DNA of 6,958 nucleotides from Solirubrobacter sp044865965 (GTDB taxonomy: Bacteria > Actinomycetota > Thermoleophilia > Solirubrobacterales > Solirubrobacteraceae): positions 1-6,958 of the forward strand of contig JBIOTP010000364.1 of NCBI GenBank assembly GCA_044865965.1. The letters are read 5' to 3'. Position numbers and translations under genes: made by a program. This document shows positions 1 to 6,300 of the stretch, piece by piece (position 1 is the first letter of the stretch; each line of letters opens with the position of its first letter). The notes under the pieces were generated by a model, which saw nothing but the letters and a program-made list of their open reading frames with translations, was not told the origin of the DNA and searched no databases.

Positions 1-195
1 GAGCGCTACCGGCACCGGCTCTCGGACAAGCTCGACGACGAGGACGCCGCGGCCGGCGCCGCGCCGGCCGCGGCCGCCCCGGCCGTCGTCGTGCCGCCGC
101 CGCCGCGCCGCGACGACCGGCTGGACCGCATCGAGCGTGAGATCGCCGAGCTGCGGGAGGAGCTCGCGGCGCTGCGCGCCGAGCTCGGCGCATAA
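1..195 (+). CDS. YceH/DUF480-like protein, C-terminal fragment (5' end outside the window)
   Basis: Frame 1 is open from the first base to a TAA at 193-195, giving the last 64 residues of a protein that begins upstream. The fragment starts with ERYRHRLSD, passes through an Ala/Pro-rich linker (roughly residues 16-35), and ends in a charged coiled-coil helix with heptad-like spacing (LDRIEREIAELREEL, then ALRAELGA). From memory, E. coli YceH (DUF480/UPF0502) ends the same way: an RYMHLFSG segment closing the second winged-helix domain, a variable linker, then a terminal coiled coil ending in LGD. The match of both segments in the same order supports a YceH-like assignment, but the diagnostic winged-helix domains are not in the window. 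YceH has no firm biochemical function. Any protein with a coiled-coil tail would be the alternative. The stop lies 19 bases before the next start. Confidence 0.6.
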   Translation, partial: ERYRHRLSDKLDDEDAAAGAAPAAAAPAVVVPPPPRRDDRLDRIEREIAELREELAALRAELGA

Positions 196-200
196 TCCCC

Positions 201-206
201 TAAAAT
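201..206 (+). promoter_or_regulatory. Candidate -10 element (TAAAAT) for a leaderless DUF4395 transcript
   Basis: TAAAAT matches the bacterial -10 consensus at five of six positions and is strikingly AT-rich for this sequence. It lies just after the upstream stop codon. Transcription would start about 6-9 bases downstream, on or beside the GTG at 212 and the ATG at 215, so the mRNA would have essentially no 5' leader. No Shine-Dalgarno is visible before 215, which agrees with a leaderless start. The -35 region (about 178-183, GCCGAG) has no recognisable hexamer, so this is a moderate call. Confidence 0.45.
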
Positions 207-214
207 CGGTCGTG

Positions 215-691
215 ATGGATGTCTTCTCCTTCCCGCGGACCGTGAACGAGAAGGCCGCCCGCACGGTCGCCGGCGTGGTGGCGGTGACCGGCGCGGTCGC
301 GCTGGCGAGCGGGAGCGAGTGGCTGCTGATCCCGCTCGCCTACGGCTTCTGGGCGCGCGTCCTCACCGGTCCGACGCTCAGCCCGCTCGCGCAACTCGCG
401 ACGCGCGTCGTCGCGCCGCGGCTCGGCCCGCCGAAGCCGGTCGCCGGCCCGCCGAAGCGCTTCGCGCAGACGATGGGCGCGGCGATGACGACGGCCGGCG
501 CGGTCCTCTGGCTCGCGGGCCTGACCGGGGTCGCGGACGTGCTGCTCGCTGCGCTGGTGATCGCCGCGACGCTCGAGTCCGTGTTCGCGTTCTGCCTCGG
601 GTGCCAGATCTTCGCGCTGCTGATGCGCGCCGGCCTCATCCCCGAGGCGACCTGCGTGGAATGCGCGAACATCCGCGCCAGATTGACCTGA
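215..691 (+). CDS. DUF4395 family integral membrane protein with two CxxC motifs
   Basis: This 158-residue hydrophobic protein has the features I associate with DUF4395: an N-terminal RTVNEKAAR segment, a GPPKRFAQ motif (residues 78-85) in the middle loop, and a glutamate followed by FAFCLGCQIFALLMR in the last membrane helix. About four membrane segments are visible, near residues 17-33, 35-51, 88-105 and 108-136. The cysteines form two pairs, Cys127/Cys130 (CLGC) at the end of the last helix and Cys147/Cys150 (CVEC) just after it. This suggests a thiol-redox or metal-binding site at the membrane face. The family has no established function; from general knowledge it is often found near thioredoxin- or rhodanese-like genes, which are not seen here. 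ATG 215 was chosen because the family motif starts within ten residues; GTG 212 would add one residue. The 3' end overlaps the next gene by 31 bases. Confidence 0.8.
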   Translation: MDVFSFPRTVNEKAARTVAGVVAVTGAVALASGSEWLLIPLAYGFWARVLTGPTLSPLAQLATRVVAPRLGPPKPVAGPPKRFAQTMGAAMTTAGAVLWLAGLTGVADVLLAALVIAATLESVFAFCLGCQIFALLMRAGLIPEATCVECANIRARLT

Positions 692-1335
692 GCGACCCGC
701 CGACAGCCTATGAGGTGCCGCCCGAGCGGCTGGAGCGCTGGCTGGCGCGCTGGGCGGAGGGCCACGGCGGCGCGATCCGGACCGAGGTCCGCCCCGGCCG
801 CGTGACGTTCACGGGCGCCGACGGAGCGACGGTGGCGTGCGAGCCGCCGTTCCCGCCGCTCGCCGCGCGCGCGGGCGTGCGGGAGGGATTCGATCCCGCG
901 CCGCTGCTCGAGCACGTCATGCGCGAGCGGGTGGTCGGCGTGCTGCTCGTCCGGCTCGGCGGCTACGCGGCCGGGGTCTTCGCCGGAACGCGGCTCGTGG
1001 ACTCGAAGGTCGGGACCCGGCCCGTCCACGGCCGCCACCGCGCCGGCGGGTCCAGCCAGCGGCGCTTCGAGCGCCGGCGCGAGGGGCAGGCGCGGGTCGC
1101 GCTCGAGGCCGCCGCCGACGTCGCGGCGCGCGTGCTGGTCCCGCACGCCAAGGATCTCGACGCGCTGGCGCTCGGCGGCGACCGCCGCGCGCTCGCGACC
1201 GTGCTCGAGGATCCCCGGCTGCGGCCGCTCGCGCGGCTCGCCTCGGAGCGCGTGCTCGACGTCCCCGACCCGCGGCTCGCCGTGCTGCGCGGGACGCCCG
1301 ACCGCTTCCGCGCGACGGTCGTGAGACTGTCCTGA
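661..1335 (+). CDS. acVLRF1-like peptidyl-tRNA hydrolase (Vms1-like release factor)
   Basis: The 224-residue product fits the actinobacterial VLRF1 family, which belongs to the eRF1 domain superfamily with yeast Vms1 and human ANKZF1. These enzymes cut the nascent chain from tRNA on stalled or split ribosomes. Family-like segments appear in order: YEVPPERLERWL (17-28), a VVGVLLVRLGGYAAGVF strand block (91-107), DSKVGTR (114-120), the glycine-rich loop RAGGSSQRRF (127-136), and a C-terminal AADVAARVLVPHA helix with VPDPRLAVL near 201-209. Gln133 in GGSSQ corresponds to the glutamine of the family's GSxxQ-type catalytic loop, so the enzyme is probably active. ATG 661 lies inside the DUF4395 gene and gives a 31-base overlap without a clear Shine-Dalgarno, suggesting translational coupling. 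GTG 715 is an alternative start but would remove the tyrosine before the conserved EVPPERL. The protein is presumably cytoplasmic. Confidence 0.85.
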   Translation: MREHPRQIDLSDPPTAYEVPPERLERWLARWAEGHGGAIRTEVRPGRVTFTGADGATVACEPPFPPLAARAGVREGFDPAPLLEHVMRERVVGVLLVRLGGYAAGVFAGTRLVDSKVGTRPVHGRHRAGGSSQRRFERRREGQARVALEAAADVAARVLVPHAKDLDALALGGDRRALATVLEDPRLRPLARLASERVLDVPDPRLAVLRGTPDRFRATVVRLS

Positions 1336-1354
1336 AACTGGACCGACGGCCAGC

Positions 1355-1382
1355 TTGCACGGGCAAGCCGCGCCGGTACTGT
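1355..1382 (+). promoter_or_regulatory. Sigma-70-type promoter for the 30-residue ORF
   Basis: TTGCAC (1355-1360) and TACTGT (1377-1382) are separated by 16 bases, close to the optimal spacing for a housekeeping sigma factor. Each hexamer matches consensus at four positions (TTGxCA-like and TAxxxT-like, allowing for the degenerate centre). They sit in the only gene-free stretch between 1336 and 1388. The expected start point, about seven bases after the -10, falls on the GTG at 1389, implying a leaderless message. Confidence 0.5.
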
Positions 1383-1388
1383 CGGCGC

Positions 1389-1481
1389 GTGGTCGTCCTC
1401 GCGGTGACTCAGTGGGTGTGGATCGGCGTGATCGTCGCGCTGGTCGTGATCGGCGTCACCGCGCTGGCCCGCCGGGCCTGA
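1389..1481 (+). CDS. Putative 30-residue single-span membrane protein, leaderless
   Basis: I do not recognise this ORF. From GTG 1389 to TGA 1479-1481 it encodes 30 residues: a short hydrophobic N-terminus (MVVLAVTQWVW), one continuous membrane helix (IGVIVALVVIGVTALA), and a positively charged end (ARRA). The helix followed by Arg-Arg suggests the C-terminus faces the cytoplasm. Support for coding comes from the third codon positions, 29 of 30 being G or C, from the T-rich second positions expected of a membrane helix, and from a promoter whose predicted start coincides with the GTG. No Shine-Dalgarno is present. GTG 1404 would give a 25-residue version. It could instead be a short untranslated RNA or chance. 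Its last 26 bases overlap the end of the convergent uridylyltransferase gene. Possible roles, such as a regulator of a membrane complex, are speculation. Confidence 0.45.
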   Translation: MVVLAVTQWVWIGVIVALVVIGVTALARRA

Positions 1482-2865
1482 CCTCCGCGCCCCCGAGCAC
1501 CGCGCCGTCCTCGATCGTCCGCGGGCCGCGCACGGTCACGTCGCCGCGCACCACCACTCCGCGGCCGAAGCGCACGTCGCCCTCGACCACGAGGCGCTCG
1601 CAGCCGGCGAGCGACGGCGGGCCGGCCGGGAAGCGCGCCTCGAAGTCGCGCAGGATCTTGTAGTGGTCGGAGTCCAGCGCGACGAACGGCACGCGCCCCT
1701 CGCGCCCGGGCACGAGCTCCACCTTGGCGTCGCCGGTCAGCACGTAGGCGTCCGAGCGCAGCGCGAGAAGATCGTCGGTCGTCTTGACGGGGGCGAAGCG
1801 GGTGCGCGGCACGTTCAGCGCGCGCGCGCCCTCGAACACCTCGACGGCGGCGCCCATCGCGGTCTCGAGCTGGTAGACCGCCGGCGAGGACTTGTCCGAC
1901 GGGTCGACGGTCTTCTCGTTGCGGATCATCGGCAGCCCCAGCACGCCGTCGCGCTCGCGCATCGCGGCGTCCAGCGCGCGCAGGTCGACCCACAGGTTGT
2001 TCGTGTTGACGTACGGGTGCCGGTCGATGTCCTGCAGCGCCTCGAGGTCCTCCTCGGGCGTCTGCGCGGTCTCGCGCAGCACGAGCCGGCCGTCCTCGCG
2101 CCGGCGGGCGAGGTGGCCGCCCTTGCGATCGGCCTCCGTGCGGCCGGTGACCTCCATCAGGAACGGGATCCGCTCGGCCCGGATCCAGGCGAGGATGCGC
2201 GGGTCGAGCACCGCGCCGAGGTTGTCGGAGTTGGCCACGAAGGCGTGCTCGTAGCCGCGCTCGAGGAGCTGCTCCAGCATCCCCGAGGTGACGAGCGCCG
2301 TGTACAGGTCGCCGTGGCCGGGCGGGCACCACTCGAGGCCCGGATCCGCCTCCCACTCGACCGGCGTCAGCTCGTCGACCCGGATCTTCGGCTCCTTGTT
2401 CTGCAGGAAGTCCAGCGGGATCTCGGACTCCAGCTCCGGGTGGCGCGCGAGCGCCGCCAGCGAGTCGTCGCGGGTCGAGAAGGAGTCCATCAGCACCAGC
2501 GGCAGCCGCGCGCCGTGCGCCGTGCGCAGCGCGAGCACCTGGCGGGCGATGATGTCGAGGAAGCTCAGCCCGTCCTTGGCCTCCAGCAGCGACTTCGCGC
2601 CGGTCAGCCCCATGCTCGTGCCGAGGCCGCCGTTGAGGCGCAGCACGATCGCGCGCCGCAGCGCCTCGTGCTCGGCGTCCGGATCGCCGGGCAGCTCGTC
2701 GAGCTCGGGGAGGTCGGCCACCGGCTCGATCGAGTCCTCCGGGATCAGCCCGGTCTCACCAGCCTCGAGCTGGCGGTAGTAGTGCTCGAAGGCGCGGATC
2801 GCGGCGTCGGCGACGCCCGCCTCGCGCATCTTCTCGACGCTCGCGCGCAGCCCGTCGTCGCTCAC
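1456..2865 (-). CDS. UTP-glucose-1-phosphate uridylyltransferase, eukaryotic UDPGP type
   Basis: The 469-residue product belongs to the UDPGP family, the eukaryotic-type UDP-sugar pyrophosphorylases, rather than the usual bacterial GalU type. It should make UDP-glucose and pyrophosphate from UTP and glucose-1-phosphate in the cytoplasm. Visible motifs are the nucleotide-binding loop LRLNGGLGTSMGLTGAKS (75-92), LMDSFSTRDDS (125-135), FLQNKEPKI (153-161), EWCPPGHGDLY (178-188), NSDNLGAVLD (212-221), VTGRTEADRKGG (239-250), VNTNNLWVDL (286-295), RNEKTVDP (315-322), and QLETAMGAAVEVF with RFAPVKTTDDL (332-366). The end (about 417-460) has the repeating V-x-G-D-V pattern of a left-handed beta-helix, as in eukaryotic UGP. 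GTG 2865 is the start because it follows the upstream stop by 11 bases and no in-frame ATG is near. Residue 90 is Ala where eukaryotic enzymes have Pro (TGPKS). A related UDP-sugar specificity cannot be excluded. Confidence 0.9.
   Translation of the reverse strand: MSDDGLRASVEKMREAGVADAAIRAFEHYYRQLEAGETGLIPEDSIEPVADLPELDELPGDPDAEHEALRRAIVLRLNGGLGTSMGLTGAKSLLEAKDGLSFLDIIARQVLALRTAHGARLPLVLMDSFSTRDDSLAALARHPELESEIPLDFLQNKEPKIRVDELTPVEWEADPGLEWCPPGHGDLYTALVTSGMLEQLLERGYEHAFVANSDNLGAVLDPRILAWIRAERIPFLMEVTGRTEADRKGGHLARRREDGRLVLRETAQTPEEDLEALQDIDRHPYVNTNNLWVDLRALDAAMRERDGVLGLPMIRNEKTVDPSDKSSPAVYQLETAMGAAVEVFEGARALNVPRTRFAPVKTTDDLLALRSDAYVLTGDAKVELVPGREGRVPFVALDSDHYKILRDFEARFPAGPPSLAGCERLVVEGDVRFGRGVVVRGDVTVRGPRTIEDGAVLGGAEVRPGGPAR
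1466..1478. terminator. Small hairpin in the convergent gene overlap, possible weak terminator
   Basis: GGCCC (1466-1470) and GGGCC (1474-1478) form a perfect 5-bp stem with a 3-base loop. It sits inside the overlap of the two converging genes, just before one stop codon and just inside the end of the other. No T-run follows on either strand and such GC palindromes are common here, so a terminator role is only a possibility. Confidence 0.15.
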
Positions 2866-2876
2866 ACGCCCGCATG

Positions 2877-3260
2877 CTAGTAGCCCAGCTCGCGGCGGAA
2901 CGCCCCGGCGCCCTGCACGCGCGCGCCGAGGGCGCGGACGCGGCCGGCGAGCGTCGCGTCGGAGGTGACCACGATCGCCCGCTCCGGGTCGTCGCGGGCG
3001 GACAGCAGGCGCACGATCTCGTCGTCGGCGGCGTCGGGACCCCGTCCCGCGGCGACGACGGTGGTCACCGTGCGGACTTCCCCGTCCAGTTCGGCGGGCC
3101 CGCCGTCCAGCACGACCGTCGTCTGCGCGCCAGCCCTCGCGGCCCACGCCTGAACGGCCTCGACGAGCCGCCGCGCCGCGCCGTCCCGGTCCCGCCACCA
3201 GCCGTCGGGCCGCGCGCCGATGACGTTCATGGCGTCGACGAACCAGTAATTCTCGTCCAT
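2877..3260 (-). CDS. NYN-domain (PIN-like) ribonuclease, YacP-like
   Basis: This 127-residue protein is a compact single NYN domain. NYN proteins are PIN/FLAP-like metal-dependent RNases, and YacP/Rae1-type members cut mRNA or structured RNA. It opens with a hydrophobic strand into the acidic motif WFVDAMNVIG (6-15, Asp9 and Asn12). VVLDGG follows (49-54, Asp52), then PDAADDEIVRLL (75-86, Asp79 and Asp80), and TSDATLAGRVRALGARV (99-115, Asp101), closing with FRREL. These acidic residues match the expected metal-binding set, so the enzyme looks intact. It is shorter than B. subtilis YacP (about 170 residues, from memory). ATG 3260 was chosen because the family core begins at once and a modest GGGAAG lies seven bases upstream; ATG 3302 would add 14 unconserved-looking residues. 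TAG 2877-2879 lies 11 bases before the uridylyltransferase start, so the two are probably co-transcribed. Its RNA target is unknown. Confidence 0.75.
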   Translation of the reverse strand: MDENYWFVDAMNVIGARPDGWWRDRDGAARRLVEAVQAWAARAGAQTTVVLDGGPAELDGEVRTVTTVVAAGRGPDAADDEIVRLLSARDDPERAIVVTSDATLAGRVRALGARVQGAGAFRRELGY

Positions 3261-3286
3261 GGGACCGCTTCCCGGGGTTATGGCCC

Positions 3287-3315
3287 TTGCGTGGCTGTCC
3301 AACGCTACCCATACT
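3287..3315 (+). promoter_or_regulatory. Candidate promoter of the subtilase gene
   Basis: TTGCGT (3287-3292) and CATACT (3310-3315) are separated by 17 bases and fit a housekeeping-type promoter, four of six matches each. Transcription would begin near 3322, giving a leader of about 64 bases. TACTGT (3312-3317), identical to the -10 called at 1377, overlaps the -10 and would give a 19-base spacer. The rest of the divergent gap 3261-3385 holds a 6-bp inverted repeat, CCCGAG (3330-3335) and CTCGGG (3361-3366), too short to interpret. I found no convincing minus-strand promoter for the NYN gene in the gap. Confidence 0.4.
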
Positions 3316-3371
3316 GTGCCGCCGTCAAGCCCGAGAGCGCGGGGGTTGGGGTCTCCGTGGCTCGGGATGAG

Positions 3372-3382
3372 AAGGGGAGAGG
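3372..3382 (+). promoter_or_regulatory. Ribosome binding site of the subtilase gene
   Basis: The purine run AAGGGGAGAGG contains GGGGAG (3374-3379) six bases before ATG 3386. It is by far the clearest Shine-Dalgarno in the window and fixes the start directly ahead of the signal peptide. It contrasts with the weak or absent sites at the other genes. Confidence 0.75.
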
Positions 3383-3385
3383 TAC

Positions 3386-6300
3386 ATGCACGAATCGCGT
3401 GGCGCCCGGCCAGGACGCCTCGTTCGCTCAGCGGTCGCCGTCGCCGCGGTAGCCCTTGCGCTGCCGGCGGGCGCGCAGGCCGCGGGAGCGAAGACCTACA
3501 TCGTCCAGCTCAAGGACGCCCCGCTCGCTTCATACACGGGCGGCGTCAAGGGCATCAGGGGCACGAGTCCCAAGGTGACCGGACGCAAGCTCAAGGTCGA
3601 CTCGGCGAACGGGCTCGACTACAGGGCGTTCCTGGCGTCGCGCCAGAAGGCCGTGCTCGACCTTCTGTCCGGCGCGCGGCCGGCCGTCATCGACAGCTAC
3701 CGGAACGCGTTCGCGGGCTTCGCGGCGAAGCTGACCGCCGACCAGGCCGACCAGCTGCGCAAGTCGCCCGGCGTCGCCAACGTCTTCGAGGACGAGCTGC
3801 TGCAGCCCGCCACGGACGACTCCGACGAGCGCCTCGGCGGCCCGTTCGGCGACGGCGCGGCCTATCTGCGGCTGACCGACCCGGTCGTCGGCCTGTGGAA
3901 CACCCTCGGCGGCCCGGCGGCGGCCGACGGCGCCGGCTCCGGCGTGATCGTGGGCGTCGTTGACACCGGCATCCAGCCCGGCCACCCGAGCTTCGCCGAC
4001 ACCCCGGAGGACGGCTACATCGGCGACGAGTTCCAGGCGCCCGAGGTCTGGGACGGCGCGTGCCAGGCCGGTACCGGCTTCCGGACGTCCGACTGCAACA
4101 ACAAGCTGATCGGCGCCCGCTACTTCGTCGACGGATTTGGCCGCAACAACCTGGATCCGGAGTCCTTCCTGTCCCCACGCGACGACGACGGCCACGGCAC
4201 GCACACCGCGTCCACCGCCGCCGGCAACTACGGCGTCGACCCGGTGATCGACGGCAACGACCTCGGCGTCGACCTCATCTCCGGCATCTCGCCGCGCTCC
4301 TACGTCGCGGCCTACAAGGTCTGCTGGAACGGGAACCTCGTCACGTCGCCGGCCGGCTGCTCGTCGGTCGACTCCGTGGCGGCGATCGACCAGGCCGTCG
4401 CTGACGGCGTCGACGTCATCAACTTCTCGGTCGGCAGCAACTCCTCGCGCGTGCTCGACGCCAACGGCGCCGCCTTCCTCGGCGCCTTCGACGCCGGCGT
4501 GTTCGTCGCCAACTCGGCCGGCAACGCCGGCCCGGGCGCGAGCACGGTCGGCTCGCCGGCCTCGGTGCCGTGGCTCACGACGGTCGGCGCCGACACGCTG
4601 CACCGCGCGTTCACCTCGCGGGTGACCGTCACCCGCCCGGACGAGCCGTTCAGCGTCAAGGGCGCCTCGGTCACGAACGAGCTCCCCGACTCGCCGCTCG
4701 CCGACGCCGCCAACTCCGCCCGAGCCGGCGTGCCGGCCGCCAACGCCGAGCTGTGCATGGACAACACGCTCGACCCGGCGAAGGTGGCCGGCAAGGTCGT
4801 GCTCTGCCTGCGCGGCAACAACGCGCGCATCAACAAGAGCCACAACGTCATGCGCGCCGGCGGCGTGGGGATGATCCTCTACAACGCGTCCGACGCGCAG
4901 GACCTCGACACCGATACGCACTGGGTGCCGAGCGCCCACGTGAACAACACCAACGGCAGGCGCATCAAGGACGCGATCGCGCGCGGCGACGCGTCGGCCT
5001 CGCTGACGGCGGGCAGCGCCGACTCCGACAACCAGGAGAAGGTCGTCGCGGCGTTCTCCTCGCGCGGCCCGCAGACCGCGGTGCCCGACATCGCGAAGCC
5101 CGACGTCGTCGCCCCGGGCGTGCAGATCCTCGCCGGCGCGGCCGACCGGCCGGCGCCGACGACCGAGCTGCGGCCCGGCCAGGTGTTCCAGGCGATCCAG
5201 GGCACGTCGATGGCGTCGCCGCACGTCGCCGGCGCGGGCGCCCTGCTGACGCAGGCGCATCCGACGCTGTCGCCCGCGGAGATCAAGTCGCAGCTGATGG
5301 AGACCGCGAACCCGAACGTGGTCAAGGAGAACGGCGTCACGCCGGCGACCGTGTTCGACCAGGGCTCGGGTGAGATCGACCCGAACAAGGCGGCCAACTC
5401 CGGGCTCGTGCTCGACGCGACGACCGACGACTACCTGTCCTACCTGGAGTTCGTCGACCCGTCGATCGTGAGCGGCGACATCCCGAAGCTGCGGTCGAGC
5501 GACCTGAACCTGGCGTCGATCTCGTTCAGCAAGGTCGCCGGCAGCGACACGACCACGCGCGTATTCAAGAGCATCGACTCGAGCGCTACGCGGTGGACGA
5601 TCTCGTTCGAGGCGATCCCGGGCGTCCGCGCCGAGCTGGTCTCCCCCGAGCAGTTCTTCACGATCAAGCCCGGCCAGACGCAGGCGGTCACGGTGAAGCT
5701 GACGAACGTCAGCGCGCCGCTGGACGCGTATGTTCAGGGCGCGCTGGTGCTTACGAGCGGGGCCCGCAAGGTGCGGATCCCGATCTCGGTCAACCCGGTC
5801 GCGCTGGCGCCGCCCACGAAGCTGTCGGTGAGCACCGGCACCGCCGGGGGCTCGCAGGACATCACGCTCAAGACGGGCTACACGGGCTCGCTGTCCGGGC
5901 TCGGCTGGGGCCTGGCCACGCCTGACATCCAGGCCGGCAAGCGCATCAGCGCGACGACCGGCAACCCGAATCCGTCGGGCACCGACCCGGGCACGCAGCT
6001 GTACCCGGTGACCGTGCCGGCGGGCTCCCAGCTGATCTCGACGCGGCTGTCGAACGTCGACGGCGGCGATCCCAACACCGACCTCGACCTGTTCCTGTAC
6101 CGCGACCCGAACGGCGACGGGAACTTCTCCGACGGCGTGCTCGTCGCAGCCTCGGCCGGCGGGGACTCGAACGAGTCGATCAGCGTGCCGTTCCCGGCCA
6201 CCGCCGGCAAGTACGCCGTCGCGGTGGTCGGCTTCGCCACCCGGACGGGCGGGTCGGTCTACGACCTCTCGACCTGGGTGGTCAGCGACACCACGCCCGA

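Noticed and set aside
319..660. Longer 338-residue form of the acVLRF1 gene starting at 319
   Set aside because: The extra 114 residues would run through the DUF4395 gene in another frame and read as Arg/Ala-rich shadow sequence, while family homology begins near residue 17 of the ATG 661 form.
340..1366. Overlapping minus-strand frames (340-1146 and 917-1366)
   Set aside because: They are Arg/Ala-rich shadows of the DUF4395 and acVLRF1 genes with no start signal or recognisable motif.
1663..2880. 405-codon plus-strand frame opposite the uridylyltransferase
   Set aside because: The minus strand encodes a full set of UDPGP motifs here; the plus-strand translation is low-complexity and without family features.
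3277..3302. Possible minus-strand promoter for the NYN gene (CATAAC at 3282-3277 with an upstream TGGACA)
   Set aside because: The spacing between the two elements is about 13 bases, too short, and the implied start would fall inside the weak ribosome binding site.
2866..3312. N-terminal extension of the uridylyltransferase frame up to 3312
   Set aside because: The extension is antisense-free but in another frame of the NYN gene and is Arg-rich; GTG 2865 directly after the NYN stop gives the normal UDPGP length.
3330..3366. Inverted repeat CCCGAG/CTCGGG in the subtilase leader as a riboswitch or operator
   Set aside because: It is only 6 bp with a 25-base gap, within chance expectation in sequence of this GC content, and no conserved riboswitch core is visible.
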